From: Streptomyces smyrnaeus
Lineage (GTDB): Bacteria; Actinomycetota; Actinomycetes; Streptomycetales; Streptomycetaceae
Assembly (NCBI RefSeq): GCF_017676345.1
Contig: NZ_JAFFZM010000008.1
Span: 1 to 64,000, forward strand
DNA: 64,000 nt
Reading direction: 5' to 3'
Made by a program: the position numbers and the translations under genes. The notes below the pieces were generated by a model. The model had not been told where the DNA came from and did no database searches. It worked only from the letters and a program-made list of their open reading frames with translations. Positions 20,884 to 30,162 of this stretch are shown in pieces (position 1 is the stretch's first letter; every line of letters starts with the position of its first letter).

Positions 20884-21384
20884 GTGAACAGCGACCTGGA
20901 AATCGCGGGCGACCTGCTCGCCATTCCGCATCTCCTCCCCCCGGCCCCCGCTCATCCCGTCACCGTCGCGGACTTCGCCGGGCTCATCCGCGAGCTCGCC
21001 GCCGACCGCGCCGCCTGGGCGCCGCTGGTGCGCTACGACCCGACCCTGCGCTGGTACCACCGGCTGCGCACCGGCCCCGGCTACGAGGTGTGGCTGCTCA
21101 GCTGGCTGCCCGGGCAGGGCAGTGGACGACACGACCACGGGCGTTCGTTCGGCGTGTTCGGCGTACTCGAGGGCGAGTTGACCGAACACGGCGAAGCCAA
21201 ACGTGTGCTCGACGCCGGAACGGTGCGGGTCTTCGCTCCCGGATATGTGCACGAAGTGGTCAACGACGGGCTGGAACCCGTCGTGAGTGTGCACATCTAC
21301 GCACCCGGGCTGACCGAGATGCCGCAGCACTGCTCCATCGGCCCCGCCACCACACGCGATGCCACCCACGAGGCCCTGGCCTGA
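20884..21384 (+). CDS. Cysteine dioxygenase, type I family
   Basis: This 166-residue cupin oxidises cysteine to cysteine sulfinate with iron and oxygen, the first step of cysteine catabolism. The metal site is recognisable: GRHDHGRSFGVFGVLEGEL supplies two His, and the later PGYVHEVVNDGLEPVVSVHIYAPGL supplies a third. YDPTLRWYHRLRTGPGYEVWLLSWLPGQGSG matches bacterial members. The GTG at 20884 is the likely start (MNSDLEIAGDLLAIPHL), with GAAGG about 11 nt upstream. The gene probably depends on the cysteine leader for expression. Substrate could also be another thiol acid, as in some bacterial relatives. Confidence 0.88.
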   Translation: MNSDLEIAGDLLAIPHLLPPAPAHPVTVADFAGLIRELAADRAAWAPLVRYDPTLRWYHRLRTGPGYEVWLLSWLPGQGSGRHDHGRSFGVFGVLEGELTEHGEAKRVLDAGTVRVFAPGYVHEVVNDGLEPVVSVHIYAPGLTEMPQHCSIGPATTRDATHEALA

Positions 21385-21455
21385 CGCCGTGCCACCCGTG
21401 CCGGGGCCACGGACCTGATGTCGGGGCCGAGCACCGGGCTGCGAGACTGGTGCCC

Positions 21456-22460
21456 ATGCAGCGCATTGTGGTTCTGGCCGGGGGCATCGGCGGTGCCCGC
21501 TTTCTGCGCGGGCTCAGGTCCGCGGTGCCCGACGCGGAGATCACCGTCGTCGGCAACACCGGTGACGACATCCATCTGTTCGGCCTGAAGGTCTGTCCCG
21601 ACCTCGACACCGTGATGTACACCCTGGGCGGGGGCATCCACGAGGAACAGGGCTGGGGCCGGGCCGAGGAGACCTTCACCGTGAAGGAGGAACTGGCCGC
21701 CTACGGCGTGGGCCCGGAGTGGTTCGGACTCGGCGACCGCGACTTCGCCACCCATATCGTCCGCACCCAGATGATCTCCGCGGGGTATCCGCTCAGCGCC
21801 GTCACCGAGGCACTGTGCGCGCGCTGGCAGCCCGGGGTGCGGCTGCTGCCGATGACGGACGACCGGGTCGAGACGCATGTGCTGATCGACGACCCGGACG
21901 CCGAGGACGGCCAGGGCGACACGGACACCGCGGGCGGCCGGGGCGGTCGCAAGGCGGTGCACTTCCAGGAGTACTGGGTGCGGCTGCGCGCCTCCGTGGA
22001 CGCGCACGCCGTGGTGCCCGTCGGCGCCGACGCCGCGAAGCCGGCGCCGGGCGTCCTGGAGGCCATCGCCGAGGCGGACACCATTCTCTTCCCGCCGTCC
22101 AACCCGGTCGTCAGCGTCGGCACGATCCTTGCCGTGCCCGGCATCCGGGAGGCCATCGCCGACGCGGGCGTACCCGTCGTCGGCCTGTCGCCCATCGTCG
22201 GGGACGCACCGGTCCGGGGGATGGCGGACAAGGTGCTGTCGGCCGTCGGCGTCGAGACCACCGCTGCCGCGGTCGCCGCGCACTACGGCTCGGGGCTGCT
22301 GGACGGCTGGCTGGTCGACACCGTGGACGCGGGCGCCGTGCAGACCGTCGAGGAGGCGGGCATCCGCTGCCGTGCCGTTCCGCTGCTGATGCGCGACGAG
22401 GAGGCCACGGCCCAGATGGCGCGGCAGGCGCTGGAGCTGGCCGAGGAGGTACGGGCGTGA
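21456..22460 (+). CDS. fbiA: 2-phospho-L-lactate/phosphoenolpyruvate guanylyl-PP transferase step of F420 synthesis (FbiA)
   Basis: This 334-residue CofD/FbiA enzyme transfers the phospholactyl-type moiety (from the PEP-derived guanylylated intermediate in actinobacteria) to Fo, giving dehydro-F420-0. Signatures are [49 protein letters not shown] and the substrate-binding [23 protein letters not shown]. An acidic loop insert ([18 protein letters not shown]) lies near residue 150. The ATG at 21456 begins the family homology. The stop overlaps the fbiB start by 4 bp, so the two enzymes are made together. F420 serves many redox enzymes in Streptomyces. Confidence 0.96.
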   Translation: MQRIVVLAGGIGGARFLRGLRSAVPDAEITVVGNTGDDIHLFGLKVCPDLDTVMYTLGGGIHEEQGWGRAEETFTVKEELAAYGVGPEWFGLGDRDFATHIVRTQMISAGYPLSAVTEALCARWQPGVRLLPMTDDRVETHVLIDDPDAEDGQGDTDTAGGRGGRKAVHFQEYWVRLRASVDAHAVVPVGADAAKPAPGVLEAIAEADTILFPPSNPVVSVGTILAVPGIREAIADAGVPVVGLSPIVGDAPVRGMADKVLSAVGVETTAAAVAAHYGSGLLDGWLVDTVDAGAVQTVEEAGIRCRAVPLLMRDEEATAQMARQALELAEEVRA

Positions 22461-23980
22461 CGGCGGCGGTGACCACGGGAACGACGGACCCGGCCGACAC
22501 CCCGAAGGACCCGGCCGCCGGCCCCCCGGAGACGGCACGGAACGCGGAGCCGGCGCAGTACGCGGAGGCGGCGCAGTACGCGGAGGCGGCGCAGGGCAGC
22601 TCGTACGAGGTGTGGTCGCTGCCCGGTATCCCGGAGGTGCGGCCCGGCGACGACCTGGTCGAACTCATCCTGGCCGCCGCCGCTGCCCCCGGCGGACGAG
22701 GGCTGGTCGACGGTGATGTGCTGGTCGTCACCTCGAAGATCGTCAGCAAGGCCGAGGGCCGCATCGTGCAGGCGGACGACCGCGAGGCCGCCATCGACGC
22801 CGAGACCGTACGCGTCGTCGCCCGGCGCGGCGCCGCCCGCATCGTGGAGTCCCGGCACGGTTTCGTGATGGCGGCTGCCGGGGTCGACGCCTCCAACACC
22901 CCCAAGGGCACGGTGCTGCTGCTGCCCGAGGACCCGGACGCGGCGGCCCGGCAGGTGCGGGACGGGGTACGGAAGGCGCTCGGGCTCACCGTCGGCGTCG
23001 TCGTCACCGACACCTTCGGCCGGCCCTGGCGCGAGGGGCAGACCGATGTGGCGATCGGCGCCGCCGGGGTGCGGGTGCTGGACGATCTGCGCGGCAGTTT
23101 CGACATGTACGGCAATCCGCTGGGGGTGACCGTCACCGCCGTCGGGGACGAACTCGCGGCGGCCGGTGAGCTGGTCAAGGGCAAGGCGAGCGGGCTGCCG
23201 GTGTCGGTGGTGCGCGGACTGGCCCACCATGTGCTGCCCGCGGCGCGGCAGGGCCACGACCACGCGGACGGCGCGGCCCCCGACGGCGGCGCGGCCCCCG
23301 ACGGCGGCGCGGCAGCCGACGGCGGCGGGGCGCGGGCGCTGGTGCGCGACGCCGCCAACGACATGTTCCGGCTGGGCACCTCGGAGGCCGTACGCGAGGC
23401 GGTGACCCTGCGGCGGACCGTACGGGAGTTCACCGCGGAGCCGGTGGACGGGCAGGCCGTACGGCGTGCGGTCGCCGCCGCGGTGACCGCGCCCGCCCCG
23501 CACCACACCACACCGTGGCGGTTCGTGCTGCTGGAGAGCGCCGAGTCCCGCACCCGGCTGCTGGACGCCATGCGGGACGCCTGGATCGAGGACCTGCGCG
23601 GCGACCGCAAGAGCGAACAGAGCATCGCCAAGCGGGTCAAGCGCGGCGACGTGCTGCGCAACGCCCCCTGCCTGGCCGTCCCCTGCCTGGTCATGGACGG
23701 CTCGCACACCTACCCAGACGAGCGCCGGAACGCGGCCGAGCGGGAGATGTTCGTGGTGGCGACGGGCGCGGGCATCCAGAACTTCCTCGTCGCGCTGGCC
23801 GGAGAGCGACTGGGCTCGGCGTGGATCTCCTCCACCATGTTCTGCCGCGAGGTGGTGCGCGAGGTGCTGGAGCTGCCGGCGGACTGGGACCCGATGGGGG
23901 CGGTCGCCATCGGCCACCCGGCGGCCCCGCCCCGGGAGCGCCCGGCGCGCTCCGCCGCCGACTTCGTCGTCGAGCGGTGA
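22457..23980 (+). CDS. fbiB: Bifunctional F420-0:gamma-glutamyl ligase / nitroreductase-domain FMN protein (FbiB)
   Basis: This 507-residue fusion adds glutamates to F420-0 and reduces dehydro-F420. The N-terminal CofE-like ligase domain (about residues 45-280) includes [28 protein letters not shown] and [21 protein letters not shown]. The C-terminal nitroreductase-like domain (about 310-505) begins [22 protein letters not shown] and contains [15 protein letters not shown] and MGAVAIGHP. An Ala/Glu/Gln repeat (AQYAEA units, 22553-22594) sits before the first domain, and a DGGAAP repeat (around 23260-23325) forms the interdomain linker. The GTG start overlaps the fbiA stop as GTGA. Confidence 0.95.
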   Translation: MTAAVTTGTTDPADTPKDPAAGPPETARNAEPAQYAEAAQYAEAAQGSSYEVWSLPGIPEVRPGDDLVELILAAAAAPGGRGLVDGDVLVVTSKIVSKAEGRIVQADDREAAIDAETVRVVARRGAARIVESRHGFVMAAAGVDASNTPKGTVLLLPEDPDAAARQVRDGVRKALGLTVGVVVTDTFGRPWREGQTDVAIGAAGVRVLDDLRGSFDMYGNPLGVTVTAVGDELAAAGELVKGKASGLPVSVVRGLAHHVLPAARQGHDHADGAAPDGGAAPDGGAAADGGGARALVRDAANDMFRLGTSEAVREAVTLRRTVREFTAEPVDGQAVRRAVAAAVTAPAPHHTTPWRFVLLESAESRTRLLDAMRDAWIEDLRGDRKSEQSIAKRVKRGDVLRNAPCLAVPCLVMDGSHTYPDERRNAAEREMFVVATGAGIQNFLVALAGERLGSAWISSTMFCREVVREVLELPADWDPMGAVAIGHPAAPPRERPARSAADFVVER

Positions 23981-23999
23981 GCGGGAGCGCCGGGCACCC

Positions 24000-24914
24000 C
24001 TACAGCGGGGCTATGTTCCCCACCGGGAAGCGGGGCTGACGGCGTGGCATGCGCGGGCCGCCCAGCAGGATGAGACGGGAGGCGCGGTGCCGCTGCCCCT
24101 CGTAGGGGGCCAGCAACTCCAGCATGCCGTCGTCGTCGGTGCCCCGTGCGCCGGTGAGCGCGTAGCCGACCAGGCGCGGCAGATGCAGATCCCCGACCGT
24201 GACGGCGTCCGGCTCCCCGTTCGAGCGCTGCAGCACCTCGGCCGCCGTCCAGGGACCGATACCGGGGATGGCCTGGAGACGGGCCAGCGCGGCGTCGAGA
24301 TCCATGTGTGCCGCCTCCTCCATCCGGCCGGCCCGTTGCAGGGCGCGCAGGATGGCGGCGGAGCGCTTCTGGTCGACACCGGCGCGGTGCCACTCCCAGG
24401 AGGGGATGCGCAGCCAGTCGCGCGGGTGCGGCATCACCCACAGGTCGGGGTGCGGTCCCGGGGCGCGCTCGCCGAACCGGCGGACGAGCAGCCGCCAGGC
24501 GCGGTACGCCTCATCGGTGGTGATCTTCTGCTCCAGGACAGTGGGGATCAGCGCTTCCAGCACCCGTCCCGTGCGGATGAGGCGCAGCCCGGGGTTGCGG
24601 CGGTGCGCCTCGTGAGTGATGTCGTGGTGCGGGACGAAGGCGTCCGGGTCGTCGTGGGCGCCGAGCAGTGCGGGCAGTCCGTCCAGCAGCCACTCCGCGC
24701 CCGGCCCCCATGCCTGGGCGCACACGACGCCGTGCGTTCCACCGCGCCGTACGCACACGCCGAGCGTCGCCGGACCGTCCGGAGTGCGGGTGCCGCGCCA
24801 GATCGTGCCGCCCTCGGTGCGGTACGTCGGGTCGTGCGGCCCGCGGCGCAGCACGCGGAGGTTGCTGTGCAGGTCGTACGGGCCCGGCGGGGTCCAGGAA
24901 CGGGTCAGTGACAC
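24000..24914 (-). CDS. HhH-GPD DNA glycosylase (3-methyladenine type)
   Basis: This 304-residue protein resembles AlkA-type DNA-3-methyladenine glycosylases that remove alkylated bases. The helix-hairpin-helix LARLQAIPGIGPWTAAEVLQRS is followed by the Asp of the GPD region in DAVTVGDLHLPRLVGYAL, and VLEQKITTDEAYRAWRLLVRRFG is the family's preceding helix. The GTG at 24914 (VSLTRSWTPPGPYDLHSNL) is the best start, though no ribosome-binding site is visible. The gene converges with fbiB, leaving only 19 bp between stops. Substrate range cannot be told from sequence. Confidence 0.87.
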   Translation of the reverse strand: MSLTRSWTPPGPYDLHSNLRVLRRGPHDPTYRTEGGTIWRGTRTPDGPATLGVCVRRGGTHGVVCAQAWGPGAEWLLDGLPALLGAHDDPDAFVPHHDITHEAHRRNPGLRLIRTGRVLEALIPTVLEQKITTDEAYRAWRLLVRRFGERAPGPHPDLWVMPHPRDWLRIPSWEWHRAGVDQKRSAAILRALQRAGRMEEAAHMDLDAALARLQAIPGIGPWTAAEVLQRSNGEPDAVTVGDLHLPRLVGYALTGARGTDDDGMLELLAPYEGQRHRASRLILLGGPRMPRRQPRFPVGNIAPL

Positions 24915-24970
24915 GGGCAGCAAGCGTACGGCCCGGCTCTGACAGCAGGCCGCCCGGTCGCCGGGGGCGG

Positions 24971-26053
24971 CTAGCGGTCGGAGGAGAAGCGCACCGCACC
25001 GGCCGGGATGCGGGCGTGGCACCACACCCGGATGCCGCCGCGCAGTTCGTTGCCCTCGCCGATGACGGCGCCGTCACCGATGACCGCGCCGTCCAGCACG
25101 GTGTCGGCGCCGATGCGGGCACCGGCGCCGATCAGTGAGTCCCTGATGCGCGCTCCGGGTGCCACTACCGCACCGTCCAACAGTGCGCTGCCGTCGATCC
25201 GGGCACCGGCTCCGACCTCGGCTCCCGCCCCGGCGACGGTGCCACCGGTGAGCTTCGCGTCCCGCGCCACTGCTGCTCTCTCCAGTATCAGCCGCTCCCC
25301 GCATCTGCCCGGTACGGCGGGCGAGGGGGCACGGCCCAGTACGAGGTCGGCGGAGCCGCGGACGAAGGACTCCGGGGTGCCCAGGTCGAGCCAGTAGGTC
25401 GAGTCGACCATGCCGTGCAGCTCGGCCCCGGCCGCCAGCAGTCCGGGGAAGGTCTCCCGCTCCACCGAGACGGGCCGCCCGGCGGGGATGGTGTCGATGA
25501 CGGAACGGGTGAAGACGTAGGCGCCCGCGTTGATCTGATCGGTGACGATCTCCTCGGGCGTCTGCGGCTTCTCCAGGAACGCAGTCACGCGTCCGGTGCT
25601 GTCCGTGGGGACGAGCCCGAAGGCACGCGGGTCACTGACCCGCGTCAGATGCAGCGAGACGTCGGCGTCGGCCCGGGTGTGCTGGTCGACCAGGGCGCGG
25701 ATGTCGAGGCCGGAGAGGATGTCGCCGTTGAAGACGAGCACCGGCTCGTCGGGGCGCGAGTGGAGCCGGGAGGCGACGTTGCGGATGGCGCCGCCGGTAC
25801 CGAGCGGCTCCTCCTCGGTGACGTACTCCAGATGCAGCCCCCACTGGGACCCGTCCCCGAAGTACGGCTCGAAGACCTCGGCCAGGTAGGAGGTGGCCAT
25901 CACCACATGGTCGACACCCGCGGCGCGGGCCCTGGCCAGTTGGTGGCTGAGGAAGGGCACCCCGGCGGCGGGGACCATGGGCTTGGGGGTGTTCACCGTG
26001 AGCGGACGCAGCCGGGTGCCCTTGCCCCCGACCAGAAGGATCGCTTCTGTCAC
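24971..26053 (-). CDS. NDP-sugar pyrophosphorylase (mannose-1-phosphate guanylyltransferase-like)
   Basis: The 360-residue enzyme has an N-terminal nucleotidyltransferase domain, VTEAILLVGGKGTRLRPLTVNTPKPMVPAAGVPFL, with GTGGAIRNV, VFNGDILSG and FLEKP segments. The C-terminal part is a left-handed beta-helix of hexapeptide repeats (GAVVAPGARIRDSLIGAGARIGADTVLDGAVIGDG). It should make an NDP-hexose, most likely GDP-mannose from mannose-1-phosphate given manA and manB in the window, though glucose-1-phosphate is possible. The GTG start at 26053 follows a GGAAGCAGAG sequence. It stands alone between the DNA glycosylase and the amidase. Confidence 0.88.
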   Translation of the reverse strand: MTEAILLVGGKGTRLRPLTVNTPKPMVPAAGVPFLSHQLARARAAGVDHVVMATSYLAEVFEPYFGDGSQWGLHLEYVTEEEPLGTGGAIRNVASRLHSRPDEPVLVFNGDILSGLDIRALVDQHTRADADVSLHLTRVSDPRAFGLVPTDSTGRVTAFLEKPQTPEEIVTDQINAGAYVFTRSVIDTIPAGRPVSVERETFPGLLAAGAELHGMVDSTYWLDLGTPESFVRGSADLVLGRAPSPAVPGRCGERLILERAAVARDAKLTGGTVAGAGAEVGAGARIDGSALLDGAVVAPGARIRDSLIGAGARIGADTVLDGAVIGDGAVIGEGNELRGGIRVWCHARIPAGAVRFSSDR

Positions 26054-26213
26054 CTGTTGTCTCTGCTTCCTGCCGGGGTCCGCCGACCGCCCTTCGGGTG
26101 GTCGGCGGACAGTGTATGCAGACACCTGCGGACGCGTGGTCGGCCCTGTGCGCCCGTCCCCGGCAGACGCCTTCGGCGGCCGGACGGTTCACCGGCGGTC
26201 GGCGGCCCGGCGG

Positions 26214-27848
26214 TCAGCGGCCCTGCAGCCGGGCTGCAGCGGTGCGGATCTCGCCGAGCTTGCCGTAGAGGCGGGCGCCGGGACACTCGGTGACATACCC
26301 GTCCTTGTGCCCGGAGACCGTATGGAATCTGATCTTCCGGCCCTTCTTGAACTTTCCGCCGCCTGACTTCAGCCAGGTCTTGCCGGCCGGGTCCACTCCG
26401 AACAGGCCCAGCTTCCAGCCGGTGAGCCGGGCGATGGCGTCGACGGCACGCTTGGAGGGCTCCGTCTTGTCGTAGGAGCCGAGGACGGCGATGCCCGTGG
26501 TGTTGGTGTTGAAGCCGTAGGTGTGTGCCCCCATCACGGGCTTGGCCACGCCACCGGCCCGGCCTTCGTAGATGGTGCCGCACTTGTCGACGAGGAAGTT
26601 GTAGCCGATGTCCCGCCACTTGCTGCTCTTGACGTGGTAGCGGTACATCGCACGAATGATCGAGGGTGCCTGGCCGCACTTGTAGTGGTTCGTCATCGCG
26701 GTGTGGTGCACGAAGGCGGCCTTCACCGTCTTGGTGTAGGCGTGACCGGACTCCCGGAGCTTCTCGTCCGCGCCCCAGCCCTTACGGGTGACGATGCGCG
26801 GGCGGGGACCGACGAACGACTCGGCGGTCGGATACTGCTTCCGGGTCGCCTCCTTGGAGAGCGCGGGCAGTACGGCGGCGCCGGCCTCGGCCTGGCCGCC
26901 CGCACCCCCGGCTTCGGCTCCGGCATCCGTCCCCCCGCCGGTTCCCGGGTCCGTTCCGGCTCCGGTGTCCGTTCCGACCCCCGGATCCGTTCCGGGTCTT
27001 GTGTCCGTTCCGGGCCCTGTGTCAGCTCCAGGCCTCGTATCCGTTCCGGCTCCGGTGTCCGTTCCGGGTCCCGTCTCGGTGCCCGTGTCGGGCCCGGCGC
27101 CGGTGCCGGGCTCCGAGCCGGTTCCGGGCGCCTTGTCCGGGTCGGGTACCTGGCCCGGGTCGGGGGCCTTGTCGGCGCCGGGGCGCCGGGTCGGCTCCGC
27201 GGGCTTTGCCGGCTCTGCCGCGTCGGGCGCCTGCGAGGGGTCGGCGGTCTCGCCCGATGCCGTCCCGCCCGGCCCCGGGTCGACCAGTTCCAGACGGAGC
27301 CCCTCCGGCAGCGCCGGGTCGGCGTCCGTCCGCTCCAGCAGTACGCGGGCCTCGACGCCGTCGGAGGCACCGACCCACAGCGGGGCCGTCGCACCGCGCG
27401 CCCCTGCGCCCTCTCCGGTGCGCCCCGCGCCGCTGGGGTGGACGTCCAACTGCCGCCACGCCGACCAGCGGCCGGTGTCCGCGTCACGCGTGCGGACTTC
27501 GACGCGCCCGGGGAGCGGTTGGTCGGCGCTGTCCCAGACGACGCCGAGCAGCGAGTACGGGCGCACCGTTCGGGCGGCCAGCCGCACCGAGGTTCGCGCT
27601 TCGCCCGGGGCGCGGGTGCCGGGTGGCTCCGCTGCCGCGTCACCGAAGGAGAGCGACTGGGTGTGGCCCGGGATCTCGTCCGGGGAGGAGGCGGCGGACC
27701 GCGAGGACGGCGATGACGGGGAGGTCGGGGCGGAGGGGGACAGCGCGGCTGCCGTGGCGAGGGGAGCGAGCGGCAGCAGCAGGGCCGCCGCACTCGCGAC
27801 ACCGATCGATTGAGCAAGATTGGCACGCATACCCATGATCATGGGCAT
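26214..27848 (-). CDS. Secreted N-acetylmuramoyl-L-alanine amidase (PGRP-type)
   Basis: This 544-residue secreted protein starts with a signal peptide (MRANLAQSIGVASAAALLLPLAPLATAAA), then a non-catalytic beta-rich region (VRPYSLLGVVWDSADQPLPGRVEVR), a Thr/Asp/Pro/Gly-repeat linker and a C-terminal peptidoglycan-recognition amidase domain (about 345-540). Zinc ligands are visible in KAAFVHHTA and in the C-terminal HKDGYVTEC region. It should cleave the bond between MurNAc and L-alanine of peptidoglycan. Several in-frame ATGs precede MRANL; the first (27848) has AGGA about 10 nt upstream. The neighbouring LCP cluster fits a cell-wall role. Confidence 0.9.
   Translation of the reverse strand: MPMIMGMRANLAQSIGVASAAALLLPLAPLATAAALSPSAPTSPSSPSSRSAASSPDEIPGHTQSLSFGDAAAEPPGTRAPGEARTSVRLAARTVRPYSLLGVVWDSADQPLPGRVEVRTRDADTGRWSAWRQLDVHPSGAGRTGEGAGARGATAPLWVGASDGVEARVLLERTDADPALPEGLRLELVDPGPGGTASGETADPSQAPDAAEPAKPAEPTRRPGADKAPDPGQVPDPDKAPGTGSEPGTGAGPDTGTETGPGTDTGAGTDTRPGADTGPGTDTRPGTDPGVGTDTGAGTDPGTGGGTDAGAEAGGAGGQAEAGAAVLPALSKEATRKQYPTAESFVGPRPRIVTRKGWGADEKLRESGHAYTKTVKAAFVHHTAMTNHYKCGQAPSIIRAMYRYHVKSSKWRDIGYNFLVDKCGTIYEGRAGGVAKPVMGAHTYGFNTNTTGIAVLGSYDKTEPSKRAVDAIARLTGWKLGLFGVDPAGKTWLKSGGGKFKKGRKIRFHTVSGHKDGYVTECPGARLYGKLGEIRTAAARLQGR
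26920..27110 (-). repeat. Tandem repeats coding the GTDTGAGTD linker
   Basis: Repeated words such as GTTCCGG and GGTGTCCG on the plus strand encode PGTDTGAGTDTRPGADTG-like units that join the two domains of the amidase. The repeat is 6-12 residues long, imperfect and likely to vary in copy number. Confidence 0.75.
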
Positions 27849-27857
27849 ATGTGATCA
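27832..27857. promoter_or_regulatory. Double TGATCA palindromic site between divergent genes
   Basis: A perfect 14-bp palindrome CCCATGATCATGGG (27832-27845) contains TGATCA, and a second TGATCA lies at 27852-27857, 16 bp away. The site overlaps the amidase translation start region and the 61-bp gap to the TIGR03089 gene. It could be an operator or partly reflect the repeated ATG codons. Confidence 0.35.
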
Positions 27858-27909
27858 TTCCTGTCTATTGACGCACCGCCAGCTGGGCGCCCGGCGTACG
27901 CTTGCGCGG

Positions 27910-28665
27910 ATGAACGACTCAGACCGCACCCCCGCCGACCTGCTGCGGACCGCCCTGTCCGACGACCCGTCACGTCCCCTGGTGACCTACTACGACGACG
28001 CCACGGGCGAACGTGTCGAGCTCTCGGTCGCGACGTTCGCCAACTGGGTGGCCAAGACCGCGAACCTCCTCCAGGACGAGCTCTCGGCCGAGCCCGGTGA
28101 CCGGCTCGCGCTGCTGCTGCCGGTGCACTGGCAGACGGCCGTCTGGCTGCTGGCCTGCTCCTCCGTGGGTGTCGTCGCCGATCTGGGCGGGGACGCCTCG
28201 GGCGCCGATCTGGTGGTGAGCGGGCCGGACACGCTGGAGGCGGCCCGGGGCTGCTCCGGCGACCGGGTGGCGCTCAGCCTGCGCCCGATGGGCGGGCGCT
28301 TCCCGCAGCCGCCGGAGGGTTTTGTGGACTACGCGGTGGAGGTTCCGGGCCAGGGCGACCAGTTCGCACCGTATGTCCCCGTCGACCCGGACGCGCCCGC
28401 GCTGGCGCTTCCCGACGGCAGTGAGCTGACGGGTACGCAGGTGGTGGAGCGGGCGCGGGCGGACGCCGCCGCGCGCGGACTGGGGCCCGGTGGGCGGCTG
28501 TTGTCCGCACTGCCGTACGACGGCTGGGAGGGCGTCAGCGCGGGGTTGCTGGCGCCCCTGGCGGGAGGCGGTTCGGTGGTGCTCGCGCCGCGGCTGGAGC
28601 GGCTGGACGCCGCCTCGCTCGACCAGCGCAAGGAGAACGAGCGGGTCACGCACACCGTCGACTGA
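27910..28665 (+). CDS. TIGR03089 family protein (AMP-binding-enzyme remnant-like)
   Basis: This 251-residue actinobacterial protein starts MNDSDRTPADLLRTALSDDPSRPLVTYYDDATGERVELSVATFANWVAKTANLLQDEL and looks like the N-terminal half of an acyl-CoA-synthetase/AMP-ligase. It lacks the C-terminal catalytic region and the usual ATP loop. This matches the TIGR03089 family of unknown function. It is divergent from the amidase and precedes the LCP cluster. No Shine-Dalgarno sequence is obvious before the ATG at 27910, so it may be leaderless. Confidence 0.82.
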   Translation: MNDSDRTPADLLRTALSDDPSRPLVTYYDDATGERVELSVATFANWVAKTANLLQDELSAEPGDRLALLLPVHWQTAVWLLACSSVGVVADLGGDASGADLVVSGPDTLEAARGCSGDRVALSLRPMGGRFPQPPEGFVDYAVEVPGQGDQFAPYVPVDPDAPALALPDGSELTGTQVVERARADAAARGLGPGGRLLSALPYDGWEGVSAGLLAPLAGGGSVVLAPRLERLDAASLDQRKENERVTHTVD

Positions 28666-28755
28666 AGAGCGCGAGGACCGCGATCCAGGGCCTGCGGATG
28701 GCCCACGTCGCGGGTCGGTGGAGGGCGGTGCGCGGCGTGAGTCGGATGGTCCGTA

Positions 28756-28780
28756 CAACCTTGCGAGTGGTTCGGGCGTC
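28756..28780 (+). promoter_or_regulatory. Possible ECF (SigE-like) promoter of the first LCP gene
   Basis: CAACC (28756-28760) and GTC (28778-28780) are separated by 17 bp, close to the -35 AAC and -10 GTC pattern of Streptomyces SigE promoters. Weaker than the site at 35128. The remainder of 28666-28863 shows nothing recognisable. Confidence 0.3.
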
Positions 28781-28863
28781 TGTCTTCATGACCGGCGCAC
28801 CCGTACGTGTGTACGCCCTGTACTCCGTGTGCGCCGGCGTCGTCACCCGAGGGATGAACAGCC

Positions 28864-30015
28864 GTGACCGAAGCGGGCACCACCGAAGCCGACCCCGGCG
28901 CGTCCAGTTCGGCTTCCGTACGCCCCCGTAGGCGCCACTGGCTGCGCTGGGGCGCCCTGGGGGCCTCGGTCCTCGTGCTGGCCGTCGCGGCCACCGGCTG
29001 GTCCCTCTACCGGAAGCTGGACGGGAACATCCGAACCGACTCGGACACCGCCCAGGCGCTGGCGCCGTACGAGAAGGAGCGCCCCACTCCGGTGCGGGCG
29101 GCGGGCAAAGCACGCAACATTCTCGTCCTGGGCTCGGACAACCGCGGCGACGGCAACGGCGCCTACGGCCGCGACGAGGGCAGCCAGCGCTCGGACACGG
29201 CGATTTTGCTGCACATAGCGGCCGACGGGCGCAGTGCGACGGGGGTGTCGATACCGCGTGACCTGATGGTGGACATCCCCGACTGCCGGCGGCCGGACGG
29301 TTCATCCCGCCAGGCGCAGTTCGCGCAGTTCAACTGGGCGTTCCAGACCGGTGGCGCGGCCTGTGCGATCCGCACGGTGGAGAAGATGACCGACATCCGC
29401 GTGGATCACCATCTGGTCGTGGACTTCCAGGGCTTCAAGAAGCTGGTGGACGCGGTGGACGGGGTGGAGGTCTGCCTGGCGGAGCCGGTGCACGACCGGG
29501 AGGCGAAGCTCGATCTGCCCGCCGGACGGCAGACGCTGAACGGCGAGGACGCCCTCGGATACGTCCGCGCCCGGCACGGCCTGGGCAACGGCAGCGATAC
29601 ACAGCGCATCGAGCGCCAGCAAAGATTCCTGGGATCTCTGGTGAAGAAGGTGCGCAGCAACGGCGTACTGCTGAATCCCACCCGGGCGTATCCGGTGCTG
29701 GACGCGGCGACCTCGTCATTGACCGCTGATTCCGGTCTTGATTCCCTCTCCGAACTGTACGAACTGGTGCGGAGCGTGCGGGATATCCCCGAAGAGCACA
29801 TCCGATTTCTCACGGTGCCCCGGCAGTCGTACAGACTGGACATCAATCGGGACGAGTTGGTGCAGCCCGCCGCCGACGAGCTCTTCACCAAGCTGCGCGA
29901 GGACCGCCCGGTACACGTCGGGGACAAGAACGCGGAGAAGAACGACGGAAAGGAGAAGCCGGACGGGGCGTACCGCGGGACAACGGCAGACGTGGACATC
30001 TGCGCGAACGAATGA
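28864..30015 (+). CDS. LCP family protein 1 (LytR-CpsA-Psr phosphotransferase)
   Basis: This 383-residue type II membrane protein has one membrane helix (about residues 26-46) after a short cytoplasmic tail, then an extracellular LCP domain. Expected segments are NILVLGSDNRGDG, SDTAILLHIAADGRSATGVSIPRDLMVDIP, VDHHLVVDFQGFKKLVDAVDGVEVCL and LGYVRARHGLGNGSDTQRIERQQRFL. LCP enzymes transfer polyprenyl-linked glycopolymers, such as teichoic-acid-type or mannan-like chains, onto peptidoglycan. This one lacks the C-terminal LytR_C domain and ends in a charged Lys/Glu tail. The GTG start follows GAGGGA. Which polymer it attaches is unknown. Confidence 0.92.
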   Translation: MTEAGTTEADPGASSSASVRPRRRHWLRWGALGASVLVLAVAATGWSLYRKLDGNIRTDSDTAQALAPYEKERPTPVRAAGKARNILVLGSDNRGDGNGAYGRDEGSQRSDTAILLHIAADGRSATGVSIPRDLMVDIPDCRRPDGSSRQAQFAQFNWAFQTGGAACAIRTVEKMTDIRVDHHLVVDFQGFKKLVDAVDGVEVCLAEPVHDREAKLDLPAGRQTLNGEDALGYVRARHGLGNGSDTQRIERQQRFLGSLVKKVRSNGVLLNPTRAYPVLDAATSSLTADSGLDSLSELYELVRSVRDIPEEHIRFLTVPRQSYRLDINRDELVQPAADELFTKLREDRPVHVGDKNAEKNDGKEKPDGAYRGTTADVDICANE

Positions 30016-30162
30016 CGCTGGGAATGAGGCGAATTGACCGTTTCTGGGTGCACCGAATTTGTCACCAGCGTCGCTAGCCGCAGAACCTGCCGGATAGTGT
30101 GAGCGCTCCGGTCGGCCCCGGGGCGGCATCAGCAGCCGGTTCTATGGAGGACTTACGCAATC

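Noticed and set aside
26920..27110. CRISPR-like repeat array
   Set aside because: The repeats are short, in-frame and code for a TD/PG-rich protein linker. There are no spacers or cas genes.
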